Of a stretch of 64,000 nucleotides of DNA, positions 1 to 13,100 are shown piece after piece. The notes under the pieces are model-generated. The model ran no database searches. It was given only the letters and a program-made list of their open reading frames with translations, and was not told the origin of the DNA. Source of the stretch: Sarcocystis neurona (lineage: Eukaryota; Apicomplexa; Conoidasida; Eucoccidiorida; Sarcocystidae); contig KL647311.1 in assembly GCA_000727475.1 (NCBI GenBank), forward strand, positions 678,110 to 742,109, given 5' to 3'. The stretch's first letter is position 1; every line of letters begins with the position of its first letter. Both the position numbers and the translations under genes were made by a program.

Positions 1-180
1 AAGAGCAGCACGAGCAGCAGCAGCAAGAGCAGGAGCAGCAGCAGCAAGAGCAGGAGCAGCAGCAGCAAGAGCAGCAGGAGCAGCAGGACGCAGAGACGCG
101 ACGGCGGGAGGTGCTTCATAATTTTGTCCGCAGGCGCCCGTGTCATGCAGCGGATAACCCTGAATTCGTCAGCAATGCGT

Positions 181-1720
181 ATGTACGTATGCGTATATAT
201 ATATATATATGTATATAAGTGTATACATACGTATATGTATATATAGAGATATATAAATGTGCATGCGTATGTGTATCAATAAAATGTGACTTTATGTGGA
301 ACTCACAAGCAGCACTGACAGTGCGCCCACTTCCACAAATTCTTCAACAACACACAAAAAGAAACAGATTTATTCGTACTAACGAAAGTCCATATCTATA
401 TATTCATACTTTTACACACATATATATGTATAAATCTCTTTATATATATACATATATGTTTCACTGTACCGAGACATATATAGACGTGTGTGTCTGCACG
501 TCTATACACAAATATACGTATATATATATATATGTGAATACCTTTCTACATCAACGTACTGACCTCGCTTGTAACAGAATTTATACGTGTTTGTACATGT
601 AGACATATATGGATATAGTGACACAGAAATATGTACATATTGACGTCCACATATACGTACATTTATATGTGTATGTAAGTAGGGACGCACATATAAATCT
701 GTCTCTATGTAGCAGTAGATGTAGTGCTATACAGATATATATATATATAGTGCTATACACACATGCATACATACATATATGTTTACACCTACATTTATAT
801 ATATACATATAGATATATATACATATAAATGTACGTATATGTAAGTAGGGACGTACATATAAATCTGTCTCTATGTAGCAGTAGATGTAGTGCTATACAG
901 ACATATATATATATGCAGTGCTATACATACATGCATACATGTATATATGTTTACATCTACATATAGAGAGAGAGAGGTAGGCGTGTAAATATGTAAACTG
1001 AGGTCCCAATATATGTACGTACATGTTAGTGGCCGCATGCATGTGCAAATACATATATATAGAGGGAAATAGAGACAGATAGATACAGACATATGGATAG
1101 ATAGAGATATAAAAGGTATAGAAAAACATATTGATATCAATAGATAGGTAGACACATAGGGAGATTGATACGTAAGTAGACATAGAGAGATAGATTTGGG
1201 CAGATACAGACAGATATTGATGTGTGGACACACCTCTATGTCTACCTATCTATGTATTTGTATCTATATGTATATATGTATATGCATATATATGTATGTA
1301 TATGTATTTGTATGTATATGTATGTATGTATATGCATATATATGTATGTATATGTATGTATATGAATATATATATATATGTATATGTGGGTATGTATATG
1401 AATATATATGTATTTATATGTATTTGTATGTATATGTATGTATGTATATGCATATATATGTATGTATATGTATTTGTATGTATATGAATGTATATGTATG
1501 TATATGTATGTATATATATGTATGTATGTACATATTTATGTATATATATATATATGTATGTATGTACATATTTATGTATGTACATATGTATGTATGTACA
1601 TATTTATGTATGTACATATGTATGTATGTATCTATGTATCTAGGCATGTATGTATGTATGTGTGTGTCTACAAATACATATATATATGTGTGTTTCCACG
1701 TGTATATATATTAATATAAA
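181..1720. repeat. TA-rich microsatellite block
   Basis: Imperfect arrays of TATA, TATG and TACA units. Between about 1240 and 1640 the unit is nearly pure TATGTATA-type. Open frames here are Tyr/Ile/Val/Met strings produced by the repeat. No gene is seen. Confidence 0.9.
675..965 (+). repeat. Direct duplication, about 166-bp period
   Basis: A segment beginning GTAAGTAGGGACG at 675 recurs at 841 with few differences, each copy about 120 bases long, including the non-microsatellite core CTATGTAGCAGTAGATG. The core shows a true segmental duplication rather than simple-repeat similarity. Confidence 0.85.
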
Positions 1721-1859
1721 GGCTCAGATATTGACAAGTGTGTGTGTACAGAAGCATCTACATATATGTAGAGAAATTTCTATCAAAATATGTGAGTCTT
1801 CATACGTCTATTCATGGAGGTATCGGCAGCAAACACTTGTACGTATATATATGTATATG

Positions 1860-2075
1860 TAGAGAGAGACAGAGCAAGACTTTAATATGGAGAAAGTTTA
1901 AACAGGGTGGTAACGTACGTGTGGCTCTACCCCTTTTCATACGTCGATATTGATGGGGAAGAACTGCTGATCGAAGCACGGGAGACGACAAATGACGACA
2001 AATTCACCGCCAGCAAAAACGAGGCCGCAGCTGTTCCTCTTCAACACCTCGCCGTGACCGTCTCTATAGCAGTCT
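1860..2075. other. Repeat-free island inside TA-rich DNA, possible plus-strand exon
   Basis: About 200 bases of mixed composition interrupt the microsatellite. The plus strand reads YVDIDGEELLIEARETTNDD followed by an Ala/Val-rich stretch, protein-like and unlike the Tyr/Ile repeats around it. There is no clear start, and splice sites are not obvious. The island lies beyond the 3' end of the 6-phosphogluconolactonase gene. Confidence 0.2.
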
Positions 2076-2439
2076 ATACATATCTATCTATCACCTATAC
2101 CTACTTTTCTACACCTATCTCTATATCTACCTATGTCTGTATACAGATATAGGTGAATGTATATAATAACATACGTGTACACATGTAAATGCATATGCAT
2201 ATTTCTGTGTATAGACATATACATGTACATGTATATATATGCGTACGCAGGCATATACATAGATATGTACAAGTGAGTGTGCATACACATATATGTAAAG
2301 ATATATATACATACGTGCATACATATATGTATACAGATATACACACATGTACAGAAACATATGTGATCTCTGCGTGGCCCCCTCTTTCTCTCTACATGCA
2401 TATATACATATATACATATAGATAGATAGATACAGAGAG

Positions 2440-2720
2440 AGACAGAGACAGAGATATATATATATATATGCAGACATATACATATATATACAGAGACGGA
2501 GGGTGAGAGAGAGACACACACACACATATATGCACGCACATATATATATATATATATATACAGAGAGATACATATATATATATATATATATAGATGCAGA
2601 CATATACATATATACAGAGACAGAGGGTGAGAGGAGAGGCACACACACACATATATATGCACGCACATATATATATATATATATATACAGAGATATATAT
2701 ATATGCACGCGTATACATGT
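2440..2720 (+). repeat. Direct duplication, about 125-bp period, in microsatellite
   Basis: The block GCAGACATATACATATATA, then an ACAGAGAC core, GGGTGAGAG, CACACACA and GCACGCACA, occurs from about 2470 and again from about 2595 with small length changes in the TA runs. Confidence 0.75.
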
Positions 2721-2954
2721 ATGTGAAGACAGGGATGCAGTGAGAGACAGAGAGAGAGAGGAGGGAGACGTACACGTGCACACTTGTGCATATACATATA
2801 TTTCCATAGAAACGAAGCCACAGAGAGGTCCCTATACGTTTTTATACGTATTTGTATGAAAACAGAGAGAGGAAGGGAGAGAGAAGAGGAAGAAGAAAAG
2901 GGAAACTGCGCAGAGTTTCTACTTTAACGGGAAAAGAGTTCTAAGGCAGCACGC

Positions 2955-4135
2955 CACATTCGTAGCGACTGCTGCTGCTGCTGCGCCCACTGTCGCTACC
3001 GTAGTCATTGCTGTCGGTGCTGCAGAAGCGGCTGCCGCTGCTGCTGCTTGCTCCTGTTTCTGTCTTCCCCACTACTACTCCTGCTTCTGCTGTCGCTTCT
3101 ACTTTTCCTACTGCTGCTCCTGCTTCTGTTGCTGGGTCCTGCTGCTGCTTCTGCGGCTGTTTCTGCTGCTCCTGCTCTTGTTTCTGCTTCTGTTGCTCCT
3201 GCCTCTGCTGCTGCTGCTGCTCCATCTGCACCTGCTGATTTTCTTTTCCTTCTCGTCGTGCTTCTAGGTCCGCTGTTCCTGCTCCTGCTCCTGCCGCTCA
3301 CCCTGTTGCAGCTCCTGTTGCTGCTCGTACGACTGCGGCTGCTCCTACGACTGTTGCTACTGCTGCGACTGCTGCTCCTAATGCTGCTGCTTTTCCTGTG
3401 CTGCCCCTCCTGCTGCTCGCGCGACTTCCGCTCCTACTGCTGTTGCGTGTGCTACTGCTGATACGACTGCTGCTGCCCTGCTGCAGCTGCTGCTGCACGA
3501 GCTGCTGTTGCTCTTCCGAGCGATGCGTCTACTGCATATCCACCTGCCGCCAGAGTTTTGCTGCTGGTGGCTCTGCTGCAACTGCAGCAGCAAATTTAGA
3601 CGTTGCTCTTTGTGGTGCAGCCACCCCTTCTTGCCGCTTTTGCTGCTGGCTTTTCTTTTGCTTTTGCAGCCGTCGTCGGCACATTGCTGCGGCTGCTGCC
3701 TTTATTGCTGCTGCTGTTGTCGTTCCCGTTGCTGCTGTTCCTCCCCTTGCTCCTGGGGTGCTGCTGTCACTGCTGCGCCTGCTGCCACTGCTGTGGCTGC
3801 TGCCACTGCTGCGGCTGCTGCTGCTGCCACTGCTGCTGCTGCAGCTGTCACTGCCGCTGCTGCTGCCACTGCTGCTATTGCAGCTGCCGCTGCCGCTGCT
3901 GCTGCCGCTGCTGCTGCTGTTGTCACTGCTGCTGCTGCTGGTGTCACTGCCGCTGCTACTGCCACTGCTGCTGCTGCTGTCACTGCTGCAGCTGCTGCTG
4001 CTGCCACTGCTGCAGCTGCTGCTGCTGCCACTGCTGCAGCTGCTGCTGCTGCCACTACTGCTGCTGCTGTCACCGCTGCTGCTGCTGCTATCACTGCTCC
4101 TGCTGCCGTCACTGCTGCTGTTGCTGCTGCATGCG
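2955..4135 (+). repeat. Long CTG-type (plus strand) trinucleotide array
   Basis: Over 1 kb dominated by CTG with GCC, ACT and TCC interruptions, purest at about 3740-4130. In the sense (minus) strand of the 6-phosphogluconolactonase gene it is CAG-rich. It fills the last intron and flanks the terminal exon. All six frames are open over long stretches, giving spurious polyLeu, polyAla, polySer and polyCys frames. Confidence 0.92.
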
Positions 4136-7100
4136 TACCTGCAGCGAATCCGCATTGAGCATTGCCCTCCAGAGTTTCACTTTTTCCTGTCCTTTGATGA
4201 AGAAGAATTTGTTTTGGGCGGCGCATATCAGGTGTAATGACACCGTAATGCGATCTCTGCATGCGAATCTACAGCAGGAATGAGCGAAGCAAACAGCAGC
4301 AGCAGGATACAGGAGGAGCAGAGTTCAGCAGGAGCAGCGTTCACCAGGAGCAGGGTTCAGCAGCAGCAGGGTACAGCAGCAGCAGGACAGAAAAGAAGCG
4401 GACAGCAGCAGAGGCAGCAAACAGGGATGTGTCCCGCAGCAGCAGAGCTTCACTCAAAAGGAAAGAAGACAGTGACGCAGAACAAAGGAAATAGGAAAGT
4501 GGGAGAGAAAAAGAACAGGAAGAAGAAGAAGAAAAAAGAAAAGGAGACGGAGGAGGAAGCGAAGCAGTCTCTCGGCACCCCTAGTGAGAGTCCAGCAGCA
4601 GCCGGTGCAGCAGCAGAAGAGGAAACGAGAAGCAGCCACAGCGAAGGAGTCTGCAGCAGGAGCAGCAGCAGCCGCAAAAAAGCAGCTGCTGGCGACGCCT
4701 CTCCCGAGAGTGAAGCAGATGCAGCAACAGCAGCACCAGTGGAAGAGTGATATAGCAGTTACATTAGCACTGTTGGGAGCCGTAGAGCAACTGGAGCAGC
4801 AGCAGCACCAGCAGAAGCGACACACGGGCAACAGCAGCAGCGGCAGCAACAGAGGAGGACAGGCACAGTACACGGCAACAGCAGCAGCATCACGAAACAG
4901 AGCAGCGGCAACAAGAAAGAAAAAAGCAGCAGCAGGAGCAGCAGCCGCAGCAGAAGCAGCAGCGGGAGCAGGAAACGCAGCAGCAGCAGCAGCAGGAAAC
5001 GGAGCAGCAGTAGCAGCAAGAAGGGGAGCAGCGGCAGCCGTAGGAAGGGGAGGAGCACCAGCAGCAGGGACGGGAGCGGCAGCAGCAGCAAAAGCAGGGG
5101 AGAAAGCAAACCGCGAAGGCAACATCAGAAACAGCAGCGCGGCACAACACGCATCACCACCAGCAGCAGCACAGAAGCAAATCACCAGCCGCGGGAATCA
5201 CCGCTGACATTTTCGTCAGCAGCACTTTCCATATATACCTCGCGCCACCCACATATATCTATTCACGTATACATACATATAGAAGTAGATGTACAAATTT
5301 GTATCCACACGTCCGTACATACATATATATATATATATGCGAAGATTTACGTGAATATAAACACGGATATATATATATATGTTTTTATATACATATAGAT
5401 GTCTTAGAAGAATTACGGAAATGTAAACATAGATTTACATATCTCCATGTACATACGTGTACGCGTATGTATACATCCATATATATATACACGGACATAA
5501 AGCTATTCATATATATATACATAAAAATAGAAAGATTGACAGAAGTATATCCAGACAGATATATACATATATATTCTACACACACATATTTAGTATATAC
5601 GTATATACGTAGATATGTACGTGGTACGCGCAGGCGTGTATGTACTTAGAAATGCATGAGAGATATGCTCGCTGCAGCAAGGAAGAACCCTACACGTCTA
5701 CATGAAGACAAATATCTCCCTTCATATATAAATATATATAAGGACTTACGTACATATATACATACATATACATATATTGATATGCATACTTATCTAGTGT
5801 GTACACGTATATATATATATGTATATTGGGCGTATATATTCACAGATATGGATGGGCACGTAGCTACGTACAAACTCGTACATGCAGATATTTGTTACGG
5901 AGATGAAAGAGCCGAAGCGTCTACATATAAATACTCACCTATCCTCACATTTACATATATATATATATATGGAGATTAACGTGAATATATACGTAGACAT
6001 ACACGTATTTACACGCACACATACGTGGCATATATATATAGGACGATTTACGTAAAGATATACATAGGTATACATATATTCATACGCACATACACGTAGT
6101 GTATATATATATATATATATATATTTACGACCATTGACGTAAATGTATATATATACATAAATTCATACAAACATCTACGTAGTGTGTGTGTATATATATG
6201 TTTACCTGAATATATATATATATATATATACGCACGTATACGTATAACATATATATATGCTATTGACAGGTTTAGATAGGCATGTATGTTCTAAGCCATT
6301 GATATATACATGATAGATGTGTTCGCTGCGAAGATGAAGAAGGTGAGGTGTCGATGCGCTTGTTTACTTCTTTATTTGATGATGTCTACTTCATCTTTAT
6401 ACTACGAAGGACGCATTTCTGTCGTCTAGACACATATATACAGATACATACATATATATGTAAATATATAAGCGGAATATATATATGTATATTTACGTAG
6501 AGAAAGAGAGAGAAGGCGAACACACATACAAAATATGCAATATATATATGTATGTAGAGAGGTAGAGGGATACACGTATATATATATATATATATGTATA
6601 TGTATACATATATGTTTATATGTGAATACATAGGTAGAAGAGGTATGTATGTAGAATACGAGAAAGAGAGAGGGAGAGCGAAGGCGTATAGCGTCGGCAT
6701 CTATATATAGAGATATATTGGGCGGATATATATGTATATAGATAGACAGGTAGATGGATAGATGAATGGGTAGACTATACACACCTACACGTATATATGT
6801 GTGTGTTTACGTCTGTGTGAATGCTTACGGAGAAGACTATCCGTTTTGAGAGGAAGAAATAAAGAAGAGATAGAGAGAGCAGAACCACACCAAGGAAGAA
6901 CACACACACATATCTGCCTAGGGGGACAAATATGTACATATTGATGGAGACGGGAAACAAGAAGGGAAGGGACTGAGAGAAACGCAGAAGAATACTACTG
7001 GCACACATATGTTTGGAGAGACGTACGGAGTGTACGTACACCCAGAAACAAGTTCGTACATACATATATATACACATATATACACATATATACCTATACA

Positions 7101-10100
7101 TATATATATGTATATATGTATGTATGTATATGTACAGATAGATAGATAGATAGAGGGACAGACGTGTATATATATGGATGCGGTGGGGAGAACTGGACAC
7201 GCATATATATGGAAAAGAGAGAAAGAGAGAGACGTATGCGCGAAGGAGGGGTTCAAAATGGCTCCCATCACTGCGGCGCATGTGCTCTTCCCATCACTGC
7301 TGCTGCGTATTCTTGTCAGTATTCATATATATATATATATATATATGTGTGTAGAGAGAGAAAGACAGACACAGAAGAGGACGGATAAAGAGAGGAAGAG
7401 AAGGAGAGAGAGAAGAACAGCACAGAGAAGAAAGAAAGACAGCACGCTTCTACAACCGCTGCTACGTATAGGGTCAGGGTGCCTGTTCACATGTGTGTAT
7501 ATTATGGGAAGAGAGAGAAGAGGGACAGCACACAGACTGAGAAGGAGGAGCACAAAAGGAAGGGAGACGGAGAGGGAGAATATGATGAAGAGGAAGAGAA
7601 GGACGGAAAATCAGAGGGAAAAAACGCTGCGAAACACAGAGTCACATGTGCGTATTATGAGACATATATACAGAGACAGGCACATACACACACATACTCA
7701 GAGAGAGAGAGAGAGAAAGGCAGGTACATACATACACCTACATACATCTATAGAGAGAGAGCCGGATGATACACACATATACTTACATATATAGAGAAAG
7801 AGCCAGATACATACATATACTCACATATATAGAGAGGGAGCCAGGTGCATACATATACTTACATACGTCTATAGAGAGAGAGCCGGATACACATATATAC
7901 TTGCATATATAGAGAGAGAGCCAGGTACATACATATACTCACATATATAGAGAGAGAGCCAGATACATACATATACTCACATATATAGAGAGAGAGCCAG
8001 GTACATACATATACTCACATATATATATATATATGTACAGAGAGAGAGATAGAGCCAGATACACACATATACCTACATATATATAGAGGGAGCCAGGTAC
8101 ACAGATGTACTTACATACAGAGAGAGCCAGGTGCACACATATACCTACATATGTATATAGAGAGAGGGAGCCGGATACACACATATACCTACATACGTAC
8201 ATAGAGAGGGAGCCAGATACATACATATACTTACATATAGAGAGCCAGATACATACATATACTTACACATATAGAGAGAGAGCCAGGTACATACATATAC
8301 TTACATACATAGAGAGAGAGCCAGGTACACAGATACACTTACACACATAGAGAGAGAGCCAGGGACATACAAATACGTACATACGTCTAGAAAGAGAGAG
8401 CCAGATACACACACATACATATATGTAGAGAGAGAGCCAGATACATACATACACCTACATCTATAGAGACGGAGAGGCAGGTACATACATATACCTACAT
8501 ACGTATATAGAGAGGGAGCCAGGTACATACATATACTTGTATACATAGAGAGAGAGAGAGCCGGATACACACATATACCTACATACTTATATAGAGAGAC
8601 AGCCAGATACATACATATACCTACATCTATAGAGACAGAGAGCCAGGTACATACATATACATATCTATGTACATACATACAGACAGATACATATACTTAC
8701 ATACGTTTATAGAGAGAGAGCCAGATACAGACATATACATACATCTATACAGAGAGAGAAAGGCAGGTACACACATATACCTACTTCTATATAGAGAGAG
8801 CCGGATACACACACATATACACACATATGTAGAGAGAGCTGGAGACACACATATACATACATATATAGAGAGAGCTGGCGATACACATATACTTACATAT
8901 ATATACAGAGAGAACCAGATGCACACATATACATACATATATGTAGAGAGAGGGAGCCAGATACATACATATACCTGCATATATAGAGAGAGAGCCGGAG
9001 ACACACATATACATACATATATAGAGAGAGAGCCGGAGACACACATGTACTTACATATATAGAGAGACAGAGAGCCAGACACATACATATACCTGCATCT
9101 ATAGAGACAGAGAGCTGGGTACATACATATACTTACATACGTCTATAGAGAGAGAGCCAGACACATACATATACCTACATCAATAGAGACAGAGAGCTGG
9201 GTACATACATATACCGGCATATATAGAGAGAGAGAGAGCCAGGTGCACACACATACCTACATATATGTAGAGAGAGAGCCAGGTACACACATATACTTAC
9301 ATATGTATATATATATGTGTATATATATAGAGAGAGAGAGTCAGACACACACATATACATATATATATGTATGATGGGCGTCTGACACATAGGTAAGAGA
9401 TTTCCCATCAAAGCTGGAGCTGGTGTATATATGTTAGACAGGAGAGACGAGAGAAGAAAAAAAGCGGAAGGGCGCTTGGGCAAACACTTGTATAGGAAAT
9501 GTCATCGATAAAGAAAACTGAAGAACAAGGAGTGGGATCCTCGCAAGACGTCGTATACCTATCTGTTTGAGTGTGGAAGACGATACTCTCCGAGGCCAGT
9601 TGCTGCTGCAGCTGCTGCTCAGAAAGCGGGGGGAATATCGACGCGATGTGTGCGTCAGGCCCAAGGCCAAGCGTCACCAGGTCTATCTGCTGCGTAGAAG
9701 AAAGCAGCCGCAGCATGTCCTGCACCACCAGCAGCAGAAGCCACAGCAGCAGCAGCAGAGATGCAGCAGCAGTACCGACAGCAGCCACAGCAGCAGCAGC
9801 AGAGATGCAGCAGCAATACCGACAGCAGCAGTACCGACAGCAGCAGTACCGACAGCAGCAGCGGCGGCCACAGCGGCAGCAGCAGAAACGCAGCAGCGAT
9901 ACCGACAGCAGCAGTACCGACAGCAGCAGTATCGACAGCAGCAGTACCGACAGCAGTAGCAGCAGCAGCCACAGCAGTAGAGAGGGAGCAGCAGTGCCGA
10001 CAGCAGCAGCAGTCCTGTCACGTCCGGCACTTTAAGCAGTCGACAGCAAACGAACAACAGGAGGCTTCGGCGCAGCGTCAGCAGCAACAAACTACGTGTA

Positions 10101-13100
10101 GGCTGCGTGTCTACATGTGTGGACGTATATATACAGAGAGGGGGAGAGAAAGAGAACAAGAGACAGACATCTATATATGACTAACATACACACTCATTCG
10201 TAACATGGAAGCAGGAATATGTCACGACCTACGTATCGGTGTACAGAAGTAAAATTGAACCTACATCCACACGTGGGTATAGGTGCCTGTACCTACACAT
10301 ATATATATATATATATATGTATGCACATATATACATATATATATACATGTACGTATGTATGTATGTATATGTTTGTGTTTCTGAATAGATATACTTCGTG
10401 TATGTACTCCAAACAAAGACATATAAGTACATATACAGACGAAGCGAATAAGTCTCAGTGCCGCGACATATATATCTGTATATATGTATATAGATAGATA
10501 GATAGATGAACAGATAAATAAAAGATAGACAGATATGTGTAAGAGCAAGCCTCAGTGCAAAGCGAATATATGTGTCTAAGGAATATGCGCATGTAAGTGC
10601 ATGCAGATATATGTACATGCAGATATATATATGTATGTATAGAAGAGCCTGTATCGGTGGTGGACGAGACATACATAGACGCATATATATATATATATAT
10701 GTATAGAAGAGTCTGTACCGGTGGTGGACCAAGCATATATATATGCACATATAGGGAGAGAGAGAGAGAGAAAGAGATGGATAGGAGACCTGCAAAGGTG
10801 GTGGACGAAACGTATGTGTGTGTGTATATATATATGGATAGAAGAGCCTGTACAGGAGGTGGGCGAGACGCGTATATATACATATATATATGTATGTATA
10901 CATATATGTACAGGCGGTGGAAAAGAGGTATACATGTATATATATGCATATGTGAGGGTACAAATTTAGTTGAAGTTGAAGGAGACGTTGCACCGGAGAA
11001 GCAGCTACGTTTGTGGAGTGTTGCTGCTATGGTTGGCCTACGGCGCGGTATTTCTCCAGGCATTGCTCAAGCGGCAGCCTCGTGTCGGGGAAAATAAGAT
11101 TTTCCTCCGGCACGTCGAGAGTCTGTTTTTCCTCCCCATTGTGCTGCGGGGCCTCTTCCTGTCTCTGCTGTTGCTGCTCTTCCTGCTGCTGTTGCTGCTG
11201 CTCTTGTTGCTTTTGCTGCAACAGCTGCCGCTGCTGCTGCAGCGACTGCCCGAGCAGCTGTTCTCTGACCAGCCGCTGATTCGCATCCACATGCAGAGGA
11301 TCTACGACCCTTTCATCTACCAAGAAAAAAAAGACGCGGGACCAGTCTGTCGGCTTGTTGATTCCCCGTCTGCATGGCGACGTTGAAGACTCCCAAGTAA
11401 AAAGAGAAGGAGAAGAAGAAGAAGAAAAGGAAGAGGAAAGAGAAGGCCCTGCCTTCAGAGCTGCTGCTGCGTCCTGCTGCTGCTGCTGCTCCCCACTTCG
11501 TTGCTGCGCACCTGCCGCTAAATCCAACTGACGCAGGCGAGCGTAGATCGGCCCCGGCGTCGTCCCCCCTGCAGCAGCAACGCAGCAGCAGCAGCAAGAG
11601 TCGCAGCAGGACATCAGCAGCAGCATGAGAACTAGAAGCAGAAGCACCAGCGGGAACAGCAGCACGGCAGCACCAACAGTAGCAGGAAGAGGAACACCAC
11701 CAGTACAGCAGCAGCAGCAGCTCGGGGAGCAGCAGCAGCACGGCAAGAGCAGGACAGCAGCAACAGCAAGAGAAACAAGTCACTTGAGAGAAGCATTTAC
11801 GCCGGAAGCCCAGAGACAGGAGCAGCAGGGACAGCGACAGAAACAGCGACAACAGGAGCAGGAAGAACCGCAGCAGCATCAGCAGCAACACCGGGAGACC
11901 CGCAGCAACAGCAGCAGCAACTGCAGCAGCGACGAGAGGAAGAAAGGCAGCGACGTCGGCCGTACTAAGATGTATTTCTACGACGTGGACGCGTGGGCAT
12001 GCGCCGTGAAGAAGTGTTTTAAAGCCTGCGGAGAAGAAGAACGTGGTCACCAGCAATAGACGAAGAATCTACGTGTCCAAGTCGAAGAGAAGCAGCAATT
12101 CTCAGAATTCCGCAGAAGTCGTCAGAGAAGAAAGAGAAGAAGACAACAGAGATAGTGAGGCAGGACGAAAAAGAAGGAGGACCAAAAAGACGGACGGCGA
12201 AAAAGAAAGAAACACGTATGTGTGTACATGTGTGTATGGGTGCGTGAGTACTGCACAGTGCATGCGTCGGCGTCAGTGACCCATCACCAGAGAGAGCGAA
12301 GCGCAGGAGGCCAAAGTAGACACACAACGAGAGAGAAGTAGACACAGAGCAGCAAAAGGAGCAAACAAATACATGTAAGTGTGGAACGTAAAACAGCAGC
12401 AGTAACTCGAGAGACAGGGGAGACAGAAAGATAGACAGACGAAAACACACGTAAAACAGCAGCAGTAACTCGAGAGACAGGGGAGACAGAAAGATAGACA
12501 GACGAAAACACACGGAGACACAGAGGCGAGAAATTAACGCAAAGAGAGGGGAAAAGAGACAGAGACGGCAGAGAGAAAGAGAAGAGAAAGGGAGACAAAA
12601 AAGTGGGGAGCGGCACAGCGAGACAAAGAGACGGGAAGGCACACAGAGAGGGAGACACGGAAAGACACGGAGACGGGAAGACACGTACAGAGAGAGACGG
12701 AGAAGTGAAAACAGCGAGAGAAAGAGGACGGAAGCGAGGAAGGGTAAAAGTAGACACGAGAGAAAGAAAGAGGAAGACGAAAGGGTCCGGCCAATCTTGA
12801 AGCAGCACACACACGTGCGCGGTCTGTGTCTCATAAATGTCACATATATCGGGGAAGGGGGCCCCCAGACTTGCCCCCCCCACAGCATGAAGGAGGACTG
12901 TCGCGTGGCCTTTTTTGCCTCGAGGAAAGAAAAAGAACGTCTCCACACATATGTTCACGCAGCTGCGTGTGTGTCTGTGCAGAAGAGAAGCCCCGCCGGC
13001 GCGCGGGCAGCTTCGACCTCTTCGTCCCTCTCGCCGTGTCTCTTCTCCCTCTTCTATTCGCCTTTCTTCTCTGCTGGCGCGTGTGTGGATAGGCACCTGA

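Noticed and set aside
1196..1714. Open frames of 70-250 codons made of Tyr, Ile, Met, Cys and Val across the TA-rich blocks
   Set aside because: They are translations of TATG/TACA microsatellite, open in several frames and on both strands at once. No motif and no splice context.
3398..4237. Long polyLeu, polyAla, polySer and polyCys frames through the CTG array
   Set aside because: All frames of a CTG/CAG array are open. The region fits the last intron of the 6-phosphogluconolactonase gene except for its terminal exon.
7680..9350. Regular spacing of repeats resembling a CRISPR array
   Set aside because: Spacers are not unique, the unit repeats continuously with minor variation, and the setting is a eukaryotic intron. 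It is a minisatellite.
11313..12056. Minus-strand frame starting with a phase-compatible block near 12030 (FKTLLHGACPRVHVVEIHL), considered as an extra exon
   Set aside because: Direct joining of 13097 to 11568 rebuilds the LSGGTTP motif of the lactonase family. Including the block would break it.
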